Shown piece after piece: positions 52,320 to 62,966 of a stretch of DNA of 64,000 nucleotides. Positions within the stretch are counted from its first letter, which is position 1; every line of letters begins with the position of its first letter. This stretch comes from Octadecabacter antarcticus 307 (lineage in GTDB: Bacteria; Pseudomonadota; Alphaproteobacteria; Rhodobacterales; Rhodobacteraceae). The DNA is taken from contig NC_020911.1 in NCBI RefSeq assembly GCF_000155675.2, positions 1,416,501-1,480,500 on the forward strand. The letters run 5' to 3'. Below the pieces are notes generated by a model. The model did not search any database. It was given only the letters and a program-made list of their open reading frames with translations, and was not told where the DNA came from. Both the position numbers and the translations under genes were made by a program.

Positions 52320-54098
52320 CTAGAGCGGCCAGAAAACGAGGATTGCGGGAACAGACACAGCCACCACAAGGATTTCCAGTGGCAGACCCATGCGCCAGTA
52401 ATCGCCGAACGAATAGCCCCCCGGACCAAGGATCAGCGTGTTATTCTTATGGCCAATCGGCGTCAGGAACGCGCTTGAAGCAGCGACAGCGACGGCCATC
52501 AAAAACGGATCAGGTGACACGTTTAACGACTGCGCCATCTGGATCGCGATGGGGGCTGCGACGATGGTGGTGGCGGTGTTATTAAGCACGTCAGACAGGG
52601 TCATTGTGACGATCATCAAGACGGTCAGGATCATCCAAGGTGCGAGCCCGCGTGTGAGGTCGAGCAGTGCGCCGGAGATCAGTTCGGTGCCGCCCGACGT
52701 TTCGAGCGCTGCGCCGAGCGGGATCATCGAGCCGAGCAGCACAACCACTGGCCATTCGATATGGGTGTACAGTTCCGACAGCGGCACGATTTTGGTCAAA
52801 ACATAGGCAACGACCACAAGGCCCAAGGCAATTGGCAGATAGACAATCCCGAAACTGGCCAAGGCGACGGCACCGGCAAAAAGGCCAATGGCGAGCCAGA
52901 CTTTCGAGTTTGCAGTTACCGCCACACCGCGATCTGCGAGTGGCAGGCAATCAAGCCATTCGATAACGTCGTTGGCCGCGTCTTGCGGCGCGAGCAGCAG
53001 CAGAATGTCACCGGCTTCGATCAGCGTTTTGCGCATCCGGGATTTGACGGTTTTGCCTTTGCGCGACAGCCCCATCAGGACGGTACGCTTGCGCCATGCA
53101 AGGCCGATGCTTTCGGCGGTTTTACCAGTGATGCGTGAATTTTCGGTCGCCACAACTTCGATGACGGTCAATCCTTCGGACGCCCCAGACAAGAATTCTT
53201 CGCGTTTGTTATCGGTGAAATCAAGGTTCAGGGCGGCGCGGAATTCGTCCAACGCTTCGGGCGCGGCCTGCATCACCAGCGTGTCTTGGCCCTGTAAAAC
53301 ACTGTTCTTTGCAGTGCCATACTGGTTCTTTCCAGCACGGATCAGGCCAAGGATCGCGACGTCATTTTTCTCAGCGATTTCATAGAGTTCTGAGACGCGT
53401 TTGCCGATGTGTTTGCTGCCATCGGGCACGGTGAGTTCGGCCAGATAGTAGGTGTAGCTTTCCAGTGTTGCGCCTGCTTGTTTGCCGTCTTGCGCGGGGA
53501 TCAGGCGCCAGCCGATGAACGCCACGAACAACAGACCCGCAATGGCCGTTACTGCGCCAACGGGGGCGAAATCGAACATCTTGAACGGCTCACCAAGGGT
53601 TTCTTCGCGGATGGATGCAATGATGATATTGGGCGGAGTCCCGATGAGCGTCGCCATGCCACCAAGGATCGTGGCAAAGCTGAGCGGCATCAGCGACAAG
53701 CCGGGGTTTCGGCCCGCCTTGCGCGCGGTTTGAATGTCCACCGGCATCAACAGCGCAAGGGCCGCGACGTTGTTCATGAACGCTGACAACACGCCGCCAA
53801 TGGCCCCCATGATGGCAATGTGCGCGCCCAGATTGCGCGACGCGTCCACCAACGTTCGCGTGATCAAATAGACCGCGCCTGAGCGGACCAGACCCGCCGA
53901 GACGACCAGCACAAGGGCGACGATAATTGTGGCTGGATGGCCGAAGCCCGAGAACGCATCTTTGGTTGGAACCACGCCCAAGACCACACCGCAAAGCAGG
54001 GCAGAAAACGCCACAAGGTCATAGCGAAAACGCCCCCAGAGCAGCATGCCAAAGACCGCGCCAAAGAGAGTAAAAAGGATGATTTGATCTGTTGTCAT
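52320..54098 (-). CDS. SLC13-family permease with two TrkA-C domains
   Basis: A 592-residue permease with the same order as the one at 49.8 kb: helical half (IILFTLFGAVFGMLLWGRFR, GAIGGVLSAFMNNVAALALL), central TrkA-C domains (HIGKRVSELYEIAEKNDVAI and LTVIEVVATENSRITGKTAE), and a C-terminal half ending NNTLILGPGGYSFGDYWRMG. The identity between the two paralogues seems moderate, so they are an old pair rather than a recent duplication. ATG at 54098 gives the family start MTTDQI; the upstream frame is not conserved-looking. Confidence 0.88.
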   Translation of the reverse strand: MTTDQIILFTLFGAVFGMLLWGRFRYDLVAFSALLCGVVLGVVPTKDAFSGFGHPATIIVALVLVVSAGLVRSGAVYLITRTLVDASRNLGAHIAIMGAIGGVLSAFMNNVAALALLMPVDIQTARKAGRNPGLSLMPLSFATILGGMATLIGTPPNIIIASIREETLGEPFKMFDFAPVGAVTAIAGLLFVAFIGWRLIPAQDGKQAGATLESYTYYLAELTVPDGSKHIGKRVSELYEIAEKNDVAILGLIRAGKNQYGTAKNSVLQGQDTLVMQAAPEALDEFRAALNLDFTDNKREEFLSGASEGLTVIEVVATENSRITGKTAESIGLAWRKRTVLMGLSRKGKTVKSRMRKTLIEAGDILLLLAPQDAANDVIEWLDCLPLADRGVAVTANSKVWLAIGLFAGAVALASFGIVYLPIALGLVVVAYVLTKIVPLSELYTHIEWPVVVLLGSMIPLGAALETSGGTELISGALLDLTRGLAPWMILTVLMIVTMTLSDVLNNTATTIVAAPIAIQMAQSLNVSPDPFLMAVAVAASSAFLTPIGHKNNTLILGPGGYSFGDYWRMGLPLEILVVAVSVPAILVFWPL

Positions 54099-54303
54099 GG
54101 CACTGGTGTAGCGCGTGCGGCGGGGGTCGAAAACCGCGTATTTCCCCCTGACACATCCCGTACACAAGCTGTACACATCCTAGGCATACCGCAGGTGCAG
54201 CATTTTGGATGTCGCACGCGGCGTTCAGATGGGATTGCAGGCCTGCGGCGGTCTGCCCTATAGAGGGCGCTGAAATAGGGATCGTTTAATCGGGAGTTGC
54301 GCA

Positions 54304-55059
54304 ATGGCAGGCCATTCGAAATGGGCAAATATTCAGCACCGCAAGGGACGTCAGGACAAGTTGCGCGGCAAGTTGTTCAGCAAGCTGTCGAAAGAAATTA
54401 CCATCGCCGCCAAGATGGGCGATCCCGATCCCGACCATAACCCGCGTCTGCGCATGGCCATAAAAGAGGCCAAGGGCCTGTCGATGCCGAAAGACAACAT
54501 CGACCGCGCCATTAAAAAGGCAATTGGTGGCGACGCTGAGAATTACGATGAAATCCGTTATGAGGGCTATGGTCCCGGTGGGGTTGCCGTGATCGTTGAA
54601 GCGATGACCGACAATAAGAACCGCACGGCGTCCACGGTGCGGTCGACCTTTTCCAAGGCCGGCGGAAATCTGGGTGAAACCGGATCTGTGGGCTTTATGT
54701 TTGAGCGCAAGGGTCAGGTGCTTTATTTGGCCACGGCAGGGGACGCGGACACAGTGATGATGGCCGCGATCGAGGCTGGCGCGGAGGATGCGCAGAGCGA
54801 CGAAGACAACCATGTCATTATCTGCGCTGATAGCGATCTTAACGATGTGTCCAACGCGCTTGAGGCCGAACTGGGCGAAAGCGAATCGACCAAACTGATC
54901 TGGCAACCCAATATTCACTCCGATCTGGACCTTGAAGGTGTGGAAAAGCTGATGCGATTGGTTGAGGCGTTGGAAGACGACGACGACATCCAGTCCGTCA
55001 CCACCAATATGGATGCATCCGATGAGGTCATGCAGGCCTACGCAGACAGCGAAGGTTGA
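54304..55059 (+). CDS. yebC: YebC/PmpR-family transcriptional regulator
   Basis: A 251-residue protein of the YebC family with [20 protein letters not shown] at the start, the acidic middle [35 protein letters not shown] and [20 protein letters not shown] at the end. YebC proteins affect transcription of some genes and, in recent work, ribosome function at proline stretches; the role here is open. GGGAGT lies upstream of the ATG. Confidence 0.95.
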   Translation: MAGHSKWANIQHRKGRQDKLRGKLFSKLSKEITIAAKMGDPDPDHNPRLRMAIKEAKGLSMPKDNIDRAIKKAIGGDAENYDEIRYEGYGPGGVAVIVEAMTDNKNRTASTVRSTFSKAGGNLGETGSVGFMFERKGQVLYLATAGDADTVMMAAIEAGAEDAQSDEDNHVIICADSDLNDVSNALEAELGESESTKLIWQPNIHSDLDLEGVEKLMRLVEALEDDDDIQSVTTNMDASDEVMQAYADSEG

Positions 55060-55067
55060 TTTGACTG

Positions 55068-55083
55068 GAGCGGCTCGCGCCGC
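55068..55083 (+). terminator. short stem after yebC
   Basis: AGCGGC-TCGC-GCCGCT forms a perfect 6 bp stem about 10 bp past the yebC stop. There is no clear T-run, so termination is tentative. Confidence 0.4.
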
Positions 55084-55140
55084 TGCACGATATTTTGACG
55101 GCGTGGCAGGTGTGAGCATCGCGGAGAGGTGGGTCGCGTG

Positions 55141-55749
55141 ATGCTGGCGGCATTTTTGAACGGTTTCGGGTTGTCGCTGTCGTTGATCCTGGCGGTCGGG
55201 GCGCAGAATGCATTCGTGTTGAAACAGGGATTGCGGCGCGAATATGTGCTGCCCATCGTCGTATTCTGCGCGTTGTCGGACGCACTATTGATGGGGATGG
55301 GCGTGTTCGGGTTCGCAGCCCTGACTGAACGAATCCCTGCCGCCGCCCCAGTCATGTTATGGTTCGGCGCAGCGTTCGTGTTCGTTTACGGCGTCATGAG
55401 TTTTTGGCGCGCTTGGCAAGGCGGTGAGGGGTTGGACCCGTCGGGTGCGCCCAAAGGCAGTTTGCGCGCGGCGTTGCTGTTTTGCTTTGCGATCACATGG
55501 CTAAACCCGCATGTTTATTTGGATACGGTGTTGCTGGTTGGATCGGTTGCGTCGCGGTTTTCGGACGCAAGCGTTGCGTTCTGGGCGGGGTCGTCGTTTG
55601 GGTCTGTGTTGTTCTTTTTTGCGCTGGGGTTTGGCGCGCGTCTGTTGGCCCCTGTCATGGCACGCCCGGGCGCGTGGCGCGTTCTGGAATTCATGATCGG
55701 TGCGGTGATGATCGTCATTGCAGCCGGTTTGGTCGTCAGCGCGATATAG
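55141..55749 (+). CDS. LysE/ArgO-family amino acid exporter
   Basis: A 202-residue exporter with about six transmembrane helices. GFGLSLSLILAVGAQNAFVL near the N terminus and LNPHVYLDTVLLVGSVASRF near residue 125 are family hallmarks. Members pump out basic amino acids. GAGAGGTGGG lies upstream; GTG at 55138 just before could also serve as start. The EamA gene follows 49 bp after. Confidence 0.9.
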   Translation: MLAAFLNGFGLSLSLILAVGAQNAFVLKQGLRREYVLPIVVFCALSDALLMGMGVFGFAALTERIPAAAPVMLWFGAAFVFVYGVMSFWRAWQGGEGLDPSGAPKGSLRAALLFCFAITWLNPHVYLDTVLLVGSVASRFSDASVAFWAGSSFGSVLFFFALGFGARLLAPVMARPGAWRVLEFMIGAVMIVIAAGLVVSAI

Positions 55750-55798
55750 CCGTTTTGCGGGGTTGCCATTGGTCCCGCGCGGGCGTTTTGTACGCAAT

Positions 55799-56719
55799 AT
55801 GGCATCATTAAAACCTGACCAAAATCGACCCATGATCGGTGTTATCTGGATGGTCCTGACGGGCCTGAATTTCGTGGCTGTGACGGCGATTGTAAAACAC
55901 ATTGGCAACGAGGTGCCCGCCGCACAAGGCGCGTTTTTGCGGTATCTGTTGGGGCTGGTGTTTTTGATCCCGATGATCCGGCCAATACTGGCCGCACACC
56001 TGACTAAGCGGCAATTCAAACTGTTTGCGGCGCGCGGGGTGGTTCATACGATTGCTGTGATTTTGTGGTTTTTCGCCATGGCACGGATCCCGATCGCAGA
56101 TGTGACGGCGATGAATTATCTGTCGCCAGTGTACGTCACGCTGGGGGCTGCGTTGGTGTTGAAAGAGGCGTTGCCGCCACGGCGTTTGGCCGCCGTTGTG
56201 ATCGCGCTTGTGGGCGCAATCATCATCCTGCGGCCCGGATTTCGTGAGATTGACCCCGGACATATCGCGATGCTGGGCACGGCGCTGATGTTTGCCGCTG
56301 GATACCTGATCGCCAAGCAGCTGAGCGGTGAGGTCAGCGCGGCGGTCGTCGTGGGGATGCTGTCGATCACGGTGACGATCGGGCTGGCCCCGTTTGCATG
56401 GGCGGTTTGGGTGCCAGTTGCGTGGTCCGATATTGGCTGGCTGTTTTTGGTAGCGTGTTTTGCAACGGCGGGGCATTATTCGATGACATTGGCCTTTGCC
56501 GCCGCACCATTGACGGTGACGCAGCCGGTCACGTTCCTGCAATTGATTTGGGCTGTGGCTATGGGGGCGCTGTTGTTCAACGAACCAGTTGATGGCTGGG
56601 TGGTGTTTGGCGGCGCGATCATTATGGCGTCGATCAGTTTCATCACCTGGCGTGAGGCCCAAATCAAAACGGCGGCCAAGCGGCGGATAACGCCAACGGC
56701 GCATCAGACGAAAGGGTAA
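55799..56719 (+). CDS. EamA/DMT family transporter
   Basis: A 306-residue protein with ten predicted transmembrane helices in two EamA repeats (GFNFVAVTAIVKHIGNEVPA-like opening; RIPIADVTAMNYLSPVYVTL; second repeat PLTVTQPVTFLQLIWAVAMG). The substrate is not known. It is on the same strand as the LysE gene. dnaG follows 50 bp further on. Confidence 0.88.
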   Translation: MASLKPDQNRPMIGVIWMVLTGLNFVAVTAIVKHIGNEVPAAQGAFLRYLLGLVFLIPMIRPILAAHLTKRQFKLFAARGVVHTIAVILWFFAMARIPIADVTAMNYLSPVYVTLGAALVLKEALPPRRLAAVVIALVGAIIILRPGFREIDPGHIAMLGTALMFAAGYLIAKQLSGEVSAAVVVGMLSITVTIGLAPFAWAVWVPVAWSDIGWLFLVACFATAGHYSMTLAFAAAPLTVTQPVTFLQLIWAVAMGALLFNEPVDGWVVFGGAIIMASISFITWREAQIKTAAKRRITPTAHQTKG

Positions 56720-56769
56720 CTCGACACTGGCCCCTCGACTCTTTCGGCGCGAGACCCAATATAGATCGC

Positions 56770-58734
56770 ATGTCATTGCCACCGGGATTTCTTGATGAGT
56801 TGCGCACGCGGCTGTCCATTGGACAGGTCGTTGGGCGCAAGGTCATGTGGGATCAGCGCAAATCCAATCAGGGCAAGGGCGATCTTTGGGCACCGTGCCC
56901 GTTCCACCAAGAAAAATCCGCCAGTTTTCATGTCGATGACCGCAAGGGATATTACTATTGCTTTGGCTGTCACGCCAAGGGCGATGCGATTTCGTTTGTC
57001 CGCGAGACCGAAAATGTTGGATTTATGGAGGCGGTTGAGATTCTAGCGGTTGAGGCTGGGATGCCCGTGCCAAAGCGTGATCCACAGGCGCAGGCGAAAT
57101 CGGATCGCCGCACGTTGTTGGCCGAGGTGATGGAGCAGGCGGTGCAGTTTTACCGCCTTCAGCTTAAGACGGGGGCTGGCGCGGAGGCACGCGATTATTT
57201 GGTGGGGCGCGGGCTGAGTGCGGCGGCGTTGGAGCGTTGGGAAATCGGGTTGGCGCCGCAGGGGTGGCAAAACCTGTGGGACCATTTGACGGGTAAGGGC
57301 GTGGCCGAGGATTTGATACTTGGTGCGGGTCTGGGCAAGCCGTCCAACAGCGGCAAAAAGCCGTATGACACGTTCCGGCACCGCATTATGTTCCCGATCC
57401 GCGATGCACGCGGGCGTGCGATTGCATTTGGCGGGCGGGCGATGGACCCCAGTGACAACGCCAAGTATCTGAATTCGCCCGAGACTGAGCTGTTCGACAA
57501 AGGCCGCAGTCTGTTCAATTTTGGCCCCGCACGTGAGGCGGCGGGCAAAGGGCTGCCGCTGTTGGTGGCCGAAGGCTACATGGACGTGATCGCACTGGTT
57601 GAGGCCGGATTTGGTGCCGCGGTTGCGCCATTGGGCACGGCCGTTACGGAAACCCAGTTGCAGATGATGTGGCGGATTGCGCCCGAACCTGTGATCACAC
57701 TTGATGGTGATGTGGCAGGTCAACGCGCAGCGATGCGGGTGATTGATCTTGCGCTGCCGCTGCTGGAGGCCGGACAATCGGTGCGCTTTGCGATGATGCC
57801 AGACGGCCAAGACCCAGACGATTTGCTGAAATCTGCAGGCGCAGGGGCGATGCGCGAGCGGGTGGATGGCGCTTTGCCGATGGTGCAATTGCTGTGGCAA
57901 CGTGAGGTCGAAGGCAAGAATTTTGACAGTCCCGAACGCAAAGCCGCGCTCGATAAATCGCTGCGCGAAAAGATAATGCTGATCAAAGACCCGTCGATCA
58001 GGAGCCATTACGGGCAAGCGATTAAGGACATGCGCTGGGAGTTATTTGGCAACAATCGCAAGGCATTTGGCGGTGGGAGCACCGGACAACAGCGTGGAAA
58101 ATGGTTGCCCAAAGGCGCCAAGTTACCTGCACAGATGAGCACAAAGGCGTCGCTTCTGGGGGGTGGTCCGTCGTCCGAGGATCATTTGCGTGAAGCTGTG
58201 ATTCTCGCCGTTCTGATCCGCAACCCGTTGATTTTAGTTGATTTTAACGGCGCTCTTGAACGGATGATTTGTTCGGGTCCAGACATCGCGATGTTGCGCG
58301 ACGCGCTGTTAAAGGTGGACCCGCAGGCCGATCTTGAAGCAGTTTTGAGCGCTGAAATTGGCGATGGCCCCCTTGTAAAGCTGTTCGCGCAGGCACACGT
58401 GACAATAACTCCAGCCGTGCGCCGCCCCGACAATGGCGATCTCGCACGGATGTGTCTGGCCGAAGAATTTGCCAAGCTTACAGCGCGTCGTGGTCATGCC
58501 AATGAGGTTCAGGATGCGGTCGAAGAAATGAATTCGGATGTGGCTGATGAACGTCTGACCACGCGATTGGCGCAGTCCATCGCTGCTATGAACAACGCAG
58601 GCCGCCAAGACGGGGACGATAGTGCAGAATACGACACCGCGGACAGCGGCGCGCGAATCAAGAAAGACGAACGAAGTGCATTTGATGCACTTTTAGACCG
58701 AATCAGCTTTGCCAAACGGGACAAAGGGCACTAG
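56770..58734 (+). CDS. dnaG: DNA primase
   Basis: A 654-residue DnaG. The N-terminal CHC2 zinc finger is PCPFHQEKSASFHV with YYCFGCHAKGDAI near residue 38-66. The Toprim core is LLVAEGYMDVIALVEAGFGA and TLDGDVAGQRAAMR near residue 265-320. The C-terminal helicase-interaction region is acidic and variable. Synthesises RNA primers at the replication fork. It precedes rpoD on the same strand by 140 bp; rpsU, often upstream in this operon, is absent here. Confidence 0.96.
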   Translation: MSLPPGFLDELRTRLSIGQVVGRKVMWDQRKSNQGKGDLWAPCPFHQEKSASFHVDDRKGYYYCFGCHAKGDAISFVRETENVGFMEAVEILAVEAGMPVPKRDPQAQAKSDRRTLLAEVMEQAVQFYRLQLKTGAGAEARDYLVGRGLSAAALERWEIGLAPQGWQNLWDHLTGKGVAEDLILGAGLGKPSNSGKKPYDTFRHRIMFPIRDARGRAIAFGGRAMDPSDNAKYLNSPETELFDKGRSLFNFGPAREAAGKGLPLLVAEGYMDVIALVEAGFGAAVAPLGTAVTETQLQMMWRIAPEPVITLDGDVAGQRAAMRVIDLALPLLEAGQSVRFAMMPDGQDPDDLLKSAGAGAMRERVDGALPMVQLLWQREVEGKNFDSPERKAALDKSLREKIMLIKDPSIRSHYGQAIKDMRWELFGNNRKAFGGGSTGQQRGKWLPKGAKLPAQMSTKASLLGGGPSSEDHLREAVILAVLIRNPLILVDFNGALERMICSGPDIAMLRDALLKVDPQADLEAVLSAEIGDGPLVKLFAQAHVTITPAVRRPDNGDLARMCLAEEFAKLTARRGHANEVQDAVEEMNSDVADERLTTRLAQSIAAMNNAGRQDGDDSAEYDTADSGARIKKDERSAFDALLDRISFAKRDKGH

Positions 58735-58776
58735 GGCTTTTGCAACAACCATAAAAATAAGCCATTTGAGGCATTG

Positions 58777-58827
58777 CGAATCAGCCGTAGGGTTGGTTGA
58801 TTCGTTTCAAACCGAATTACCGAATCA
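58777..58827 (+). promoter_or_regulatory. alternative hairpins in the rpoD leader
   Basis: CGAATCAGCC (58777-58786) pairs with GGTTGATTCG (58795-58804), one G-U pair. TGATTCG of that second arm can instead pair with CGAATCA (58821-58827). The two stems share an arm, so only one can form at a time. The region ends about 48 bp before the rpoD start. Confidence 0.5.
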
Positions 58828-58874
58828 GGGGGTGCGTATGACGCGCTCATCTGACCGTCGAAGGGAAAACGACT

Positions 58875-60842
58875 ATGGCCGCCAAAGACACCAACGTTCA
58901 ACGTGACGACGCCGACCACTCCTTGGACATGAGCCAAGCCGCCGTCAAAAAGATGATCGCAGAAGCGCGCGAACGCGGCACGATCACCTACGATCAGTTG
59001 AACGCGGTTTTGCCGCCCGATCAGGTGTCTTCGGACCAAATCGAAGATGTGATGTCGATGCTCAATGAGATGGGCATCCAAGTCACCGAAGAAGAAGAAT
59101 CCGAAGAAGTTGATGACGACGGCACGTCGAAAGAATTGGCGACTGTTGCTGGTGGACGGGACGTTGTTCTTGGCGGTGCCGAGGCCGAAAAGCTGGATCG
59201 CACCGACGATCCTGTGCGCATGTACCTGCGCGAAATGGGCAGTGTCGAATTGCTATCGCGCGAAGGCGAAATCGCGATTGCCAAGCGCATTGAGGCGGGC
59301 CGCAACACGATGATCCTTGGGCTGTGCGAAAGCCCGTTGACGTTTCAGGCGATCACAATCTGGCGCGACGAATTACTGTCCGAGGACATTTTGCTGCGCG
59401 ACGTGATCGATCTCGAGACAACATTTGGCGACCAATTGGCCGAAGAAACTGAAGAAACTGCTGTTGTTTCTGCCGTCAGTGTTGGCGAGAAAAGTGATGA
59501 AAAGCCGGAGCTTGATGCAGACGGCAACCCGATTGCCAATGACGATGACGATGATGAGGAAGAAGCTGCAAACCTGTCGCTTGCCGCGATGGAAGCACAG
59601 CTGAAGCCGCAGGTTTTGGACACATTGGAAGTGATCGCGAAGGGCTTTGCTAAACTTTCGGACATGCAGGATTTGCGGATGTCCGCGACGTTGAACGAAG
59701 ACGACAGTTTTTCCGGCAAGGAAGAAAAGAAATATCAGAAGCTGCGTTCTGAGATCGTACAACTGGTGAATTCACTGCACCTACACAACAACCGCATCGA
59801 AGCGCTTATCGACCAGCTATACGGCATCAACCGCCGCATCATGCAGATTGATTCCAACATGGTTAAGCTGGCCGACCAATCCCGCATTAACCGTCGCGAA
59901 TTTATCGATGCCTACCGTGGTCGCGAGTTGGATCCGTCATGGCTTGATGAAATGGGCCAAAAAGCCGGGCGCGGTTGGCAAATGCTGATCGAACGATCAA
60001 CCACAAAAATTGAAGAACTGCGCGCTGAAATGGCGCAAGTCGGGCAATACGTCGGCGTCGATATTTCCGAATTCCGGCGCATCGTTCAGCAGGTCCAAAA
60101 GGGCGAAAAAGAAGCGCGTCAGGCCAAGAAGGAAATGGTTGAGGCGAACCTACGTTTGGTGATTTCGATTGCGAAAAAGTACACGAACCGCGGCCTGCAA
60201 TTCCTTGATCTTATTCAGGAAGGTAACATTGGCCTGATGAAGGCCGTGGACAAGTTTGAATATCGCCGTGGCTACAAATTCTCGACCTATGCGACGTGGT
60301 GGATCCGTCAGGCGATCACACGCTCCATTGCTGATCAAGCCCGCACAATCCGTATTCCGGTCCACATGATCGAAACGATCAACAAGCTGGTGCGCACGGG
60401 CCGCCAGATGTTGCACGAAATTGGCCGCGAACCGACGCCGGAAGAACTGGCCGCCAAGCTGCAAATGCCGCTTGAGAAGGTGCGCAAGGTGATGAAAATT
60501 GCCAAGGAGCCTATTTCGCTTGAGACCCCGATTGGTGACGAAGAAGATAGCCAGCTCGGTGATTTCATTGAAGATAAAAACGCTGTTCTACCGCTGGATT
60601 CTGCCATTCAGGAGAACCTGAAGGAAACCACGACTCGGGTTCTGGCATCGCTTACGCCGCGCGAAGAACGTGTGCTGCGGATGCGGTTTGGCATCGGCAT
60701 GAACACCGATCACACGCTGGAAGAAGTCGGACAGCAATTTAGTGTGACGCGCGAACGTATTCGCCAGATCGAAGCAAAGGCGCTGCGCAAGCTGAAGCAC
60801 CCAAGCCGGTCCCGGCGTTTGCGGTCATTCTTGGATCAATAA
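58875..60842 (+). CDS. rpoD: primary RNA polymerase sigma-70 factor
   Basis: A 655-residue RpoD. Region 1.1 is at the N terminus, followed by [20 protein letters not shown] (1.2) and a long acidic non-conserved insertion rich in Asp and Glu around residues 200-235. Region 2 has [20 protein letters not shown] and [20 protein letters not shown], region 3 [14 protein letters not shown], and region 4 [20 protein letters not shown]. Length matches alphaproteobacterial RpoD. Its leader carries alternative hairpins. Confidence 0.97.
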   Translation: MAAKDTNVQRDDADHSLDMSQAAVKKMIAEARERGTITYDQLNAVLPPDQVSSDQIEDVMSMLNEMGIQVTEEEESEEVDDDGTSKELATVAGGRDVVLGGAEAEKLDRTDDPVRMYLREMGSVELLSREGEIAIAKRIEAGRNTMILGLCESPLTFQAITIWRDELLSEDILLRDVIDLETTFGDQLAEETEETAVVSAVSVGEKSDEKPELDADGNPIANDDDDDEEEAANLSLAAMEAQLKPQVLDTLEVIAKGFAKLSDMQDLRMSATLNEDDSFSGKEEKKYQKLRSEIVQLVNSLHLHNNRIEALIDQLYGINRRIMQIDSNMVKLADQSRINRREFIDAYRGRELDPSWLDEMGQKAGRGWQMLIERSTTKIEELRAEMAQVGQYVGVDISEFRRIVQQVQKGEKEARQAKKEMVEANLRLVISIAKKYTNRGLQFLDLIQEGNIGLMKAVDKFEYRRGYKFSTYATWWIRQAITRSIADQARTIRIPVHMIETINKLVRTGRQMLHEIGREPTPEELAAKLQMPLEKVRKVMKIAKEPISLETPIGDEEDSQLGDFIEDKNAVLPLDSAIQENLKETTTRVLASLTPREERVLRMRFGIGMNTDHTLEEVGQQFSVTRERIRQIEAKALRKLKHPSRSRRLRSFLDQ

Positions 60843-61012
60843 CCGTTTGGGCGCGGTCCCAACGCATGCAGCATGGGGCCGACGCAACCAAAGGTTTCAC
60901 CAAGATCGGTTAGAAGGCTACGAAAACGCTTGAATAAACTGTTTACGCGTTGGTTTTGAAACCAGTTGCGTAAACACTTGATTTGATTGCGCGGGGCGGG
61001 GACACTCGCGAA

Positions 61013-61411
61013 ATGGATTGGCAAATCAAGACGTCTGGAGCAGGGCTTTATGAGTTCACGCGCGATGTGGCCGCAAGTGTCGCGGCCACAGGCGTGTTGA
61101 CGCTGTTTGTGAAGCACACGTCCTGCTCCCTTTTGATCCAAGAGAACGCGGACCCTGAAGTCCAAACCGACCTTACGGCGTTCTTTGATCGGTTTGTGCC
61201 GCCGGCGGATCATCCCGGCATGTCCTACCTTAGCCATACCTATGAGGGTCCAGATGACATGCCCGCGCATATCAAGGCTGCGATGCTGCCAACCAGCTTG
61301 CAGATTCCCGTGATTTCAGGGGAATTTCAGCTTGGAAATTGGCAGGGAATATACATTTTCGAACATAGGACAGTGCCGCATCTGCGTCGTGTTGTGGGCA
61401 TGATGAGATGA
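61013..61411 (+). CDS. yjbQ: YjbQ (UPF0047) family protein
   Basis: A 132-residue YjbQ protein with the histidine-rich active-site pattern: TLFVKHTSCSLLIQENADPE near residue 32, and HIKAAMLPTSLQIPVISGEF near residue 84, GTYIFEHR-like GIYIFEHRTVPH near residue 113. Family members bind zinc and can complement thiamin-phosphate synthesis in some strains. Start at 61013 fits the family N terminus. It overlaps the next gene by 4 bp (ATGA). Confidence 0.9.
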   Translation: MDWQIKTSGAGLYEFTRDVAASVAATGVLTLFVKHTSCSLLIQENADPEVQTDLTAFFDRFVPPADHPGMSYLSHTYEGPDDMPAHIKAAMLPTSLQIPVISGEFQLGNWQGIYIFEHRTVPHLRRVVGMMR

Positions 61412-62966
61412 GTGTTTCTGCCGCCCAAAAGACCGCCACAGCATGGGTTGAAGCGGCCAGTGGCGGGTTGTCTGCTGATTGCGCCCAGATATTTGACTTT
61501 GCTGAACCCGCATGGCGCGAATACCGGTCCTGCGCGTGGTATGTCGAACGGCTGCGCGCCGAAGGGTTCACCGTGCAGGAAGGCAGCGGCGGTATGCCGA
61601 CAGCGTTTTGCGCTGAATGGTCAAATGGTGCAGGCCCTGTTGTAGGCATGTACGCGGAATACGATGCGGTGCCTGGAAATTGCCAGGCAGCAAGCGTTCA
61701 TGAGGCCCCACACGTCGGATTAAGCCACCATGCGGCAGGCCATACCGACCCACATTCTGCTCTGGGGATCAGCGGGTTAGGTGGGCTTCTCGCGACAAAG
61801 GCCGCGATGGAACGACACGGCATCAAGGGTGGGTTGCGTTTTACCGGCGAGCCCGCCGAGAAAGTGCTTTTGGGTCAAAGCCGATCCATGCCGCGCAGGG
61901 GTATTACGACGGGCTGGCGGGCATGTTGTCATTCCACCCGTTCTACATGCTGCCGATGTGCAATACGGTGCGCTGGGACACGCACTGTGGCGCCGCCTAT
62001 TCAATGATTTATCGGTTTATATGCGATGCGCCGCATCAATTTGGGGCGATGGATGCCGCGCCAATCCCGCAAAGCCATTCTGACATCCGCGCACCCGGGG
62101 CAAACGACGCGTTGGTGATGATGTATAGCCAAGCGCGGATGCTGCGCGACACGATGCTGCCGCACGTCGGCGGTTGGTCGATTTCCGAGGCGATCCTGAG
62201 CACGGGGCAAGCGACGGCGGACAATCTGCCAGCCGGCCTCGCTGAGCTGCAATATATGATGCGGGTGCCGACGGTTGCGATGGCCGAGCAGGTGTGCGCG
62301 CGACTGGACGCGTTGGCTAACAATATTGCGGGCCTGACGGGGTGTCGTGTTGAACGCCATTGGGTTTGCAAGTCGCGACCTGGATTGGCCAACCATGCAA
62401 TCGCAAGCATGGTTTGGGAGCAAATTCAACAAGTTGGCGCGCCTGTGTGGAGCAGCGAAGCCAAAGACCTGATGCGACAGGTTCAGCAAAATTGCGGAAT
62501 GGAGGCTGACGAAGATCCAATCCTACCCGCGTGCGAAACGCTGATTTCCCCACAAGACGCAGAGGCGATCCTGCGGGAGAGCCTGCCACCGAACCAGCTA
62601 AATTCAACTTCTGATGATTACACGGATATGACGTGGCATACGCCAACTGCGCGCTTTTATATCGCGCGACCTGCGCTGAAGGGTGGACCATATCCACCAT
62701 GGGCGATGAACGCGCTTGGGGGCATGGCGCAGACCATTGATCCCATGGTTCAGGTGGCCGCAAAGGTGCTGGCGTGTTCGGCGTTGCGACTGCTGGAAGA
62801 CAACGATGTGCGCGCAGCCGCACGCGAAGAATTCTTGCGCCGCAAAGCAGAACACGACATCCCACCGCTTTGCGATTATCCCGCGCCAATCCAGTTCAAA
62901 TGGCCAGAATACGTGAAAACGCCACGTGGCGCGGATTGGCATATTCCAACATCGGGGGGCTCATGA
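61408..62966 (+). pseudogene. M20-family amidohydrolase (AbgB-like), frameshifted
   Basis: Residues in the first frame to 61875 read as an M20 peptidase: EPAWREYRSCAWYVERLRAE, YAEYDAVPGN, then HAAGHTDPHSALG with metal-binding residues and FTGEPAEKVL. The rest (HFHP-type WDTHCGAAYS, LRDTMLPHVGGWSISEAILS, ASMVWEQIQQVGAPVWSSEA) continues in the -1 frame from GSKPIHAAQGYYDGLAGM. One missing base near 61870 explains this. A slippery-type TTTGGGT (61869-61875) sits at the spot, so programmed slippage cannot be excluded, but a simple deletion is likelier. Without repair the gene is dead. Confidence 0.8.
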
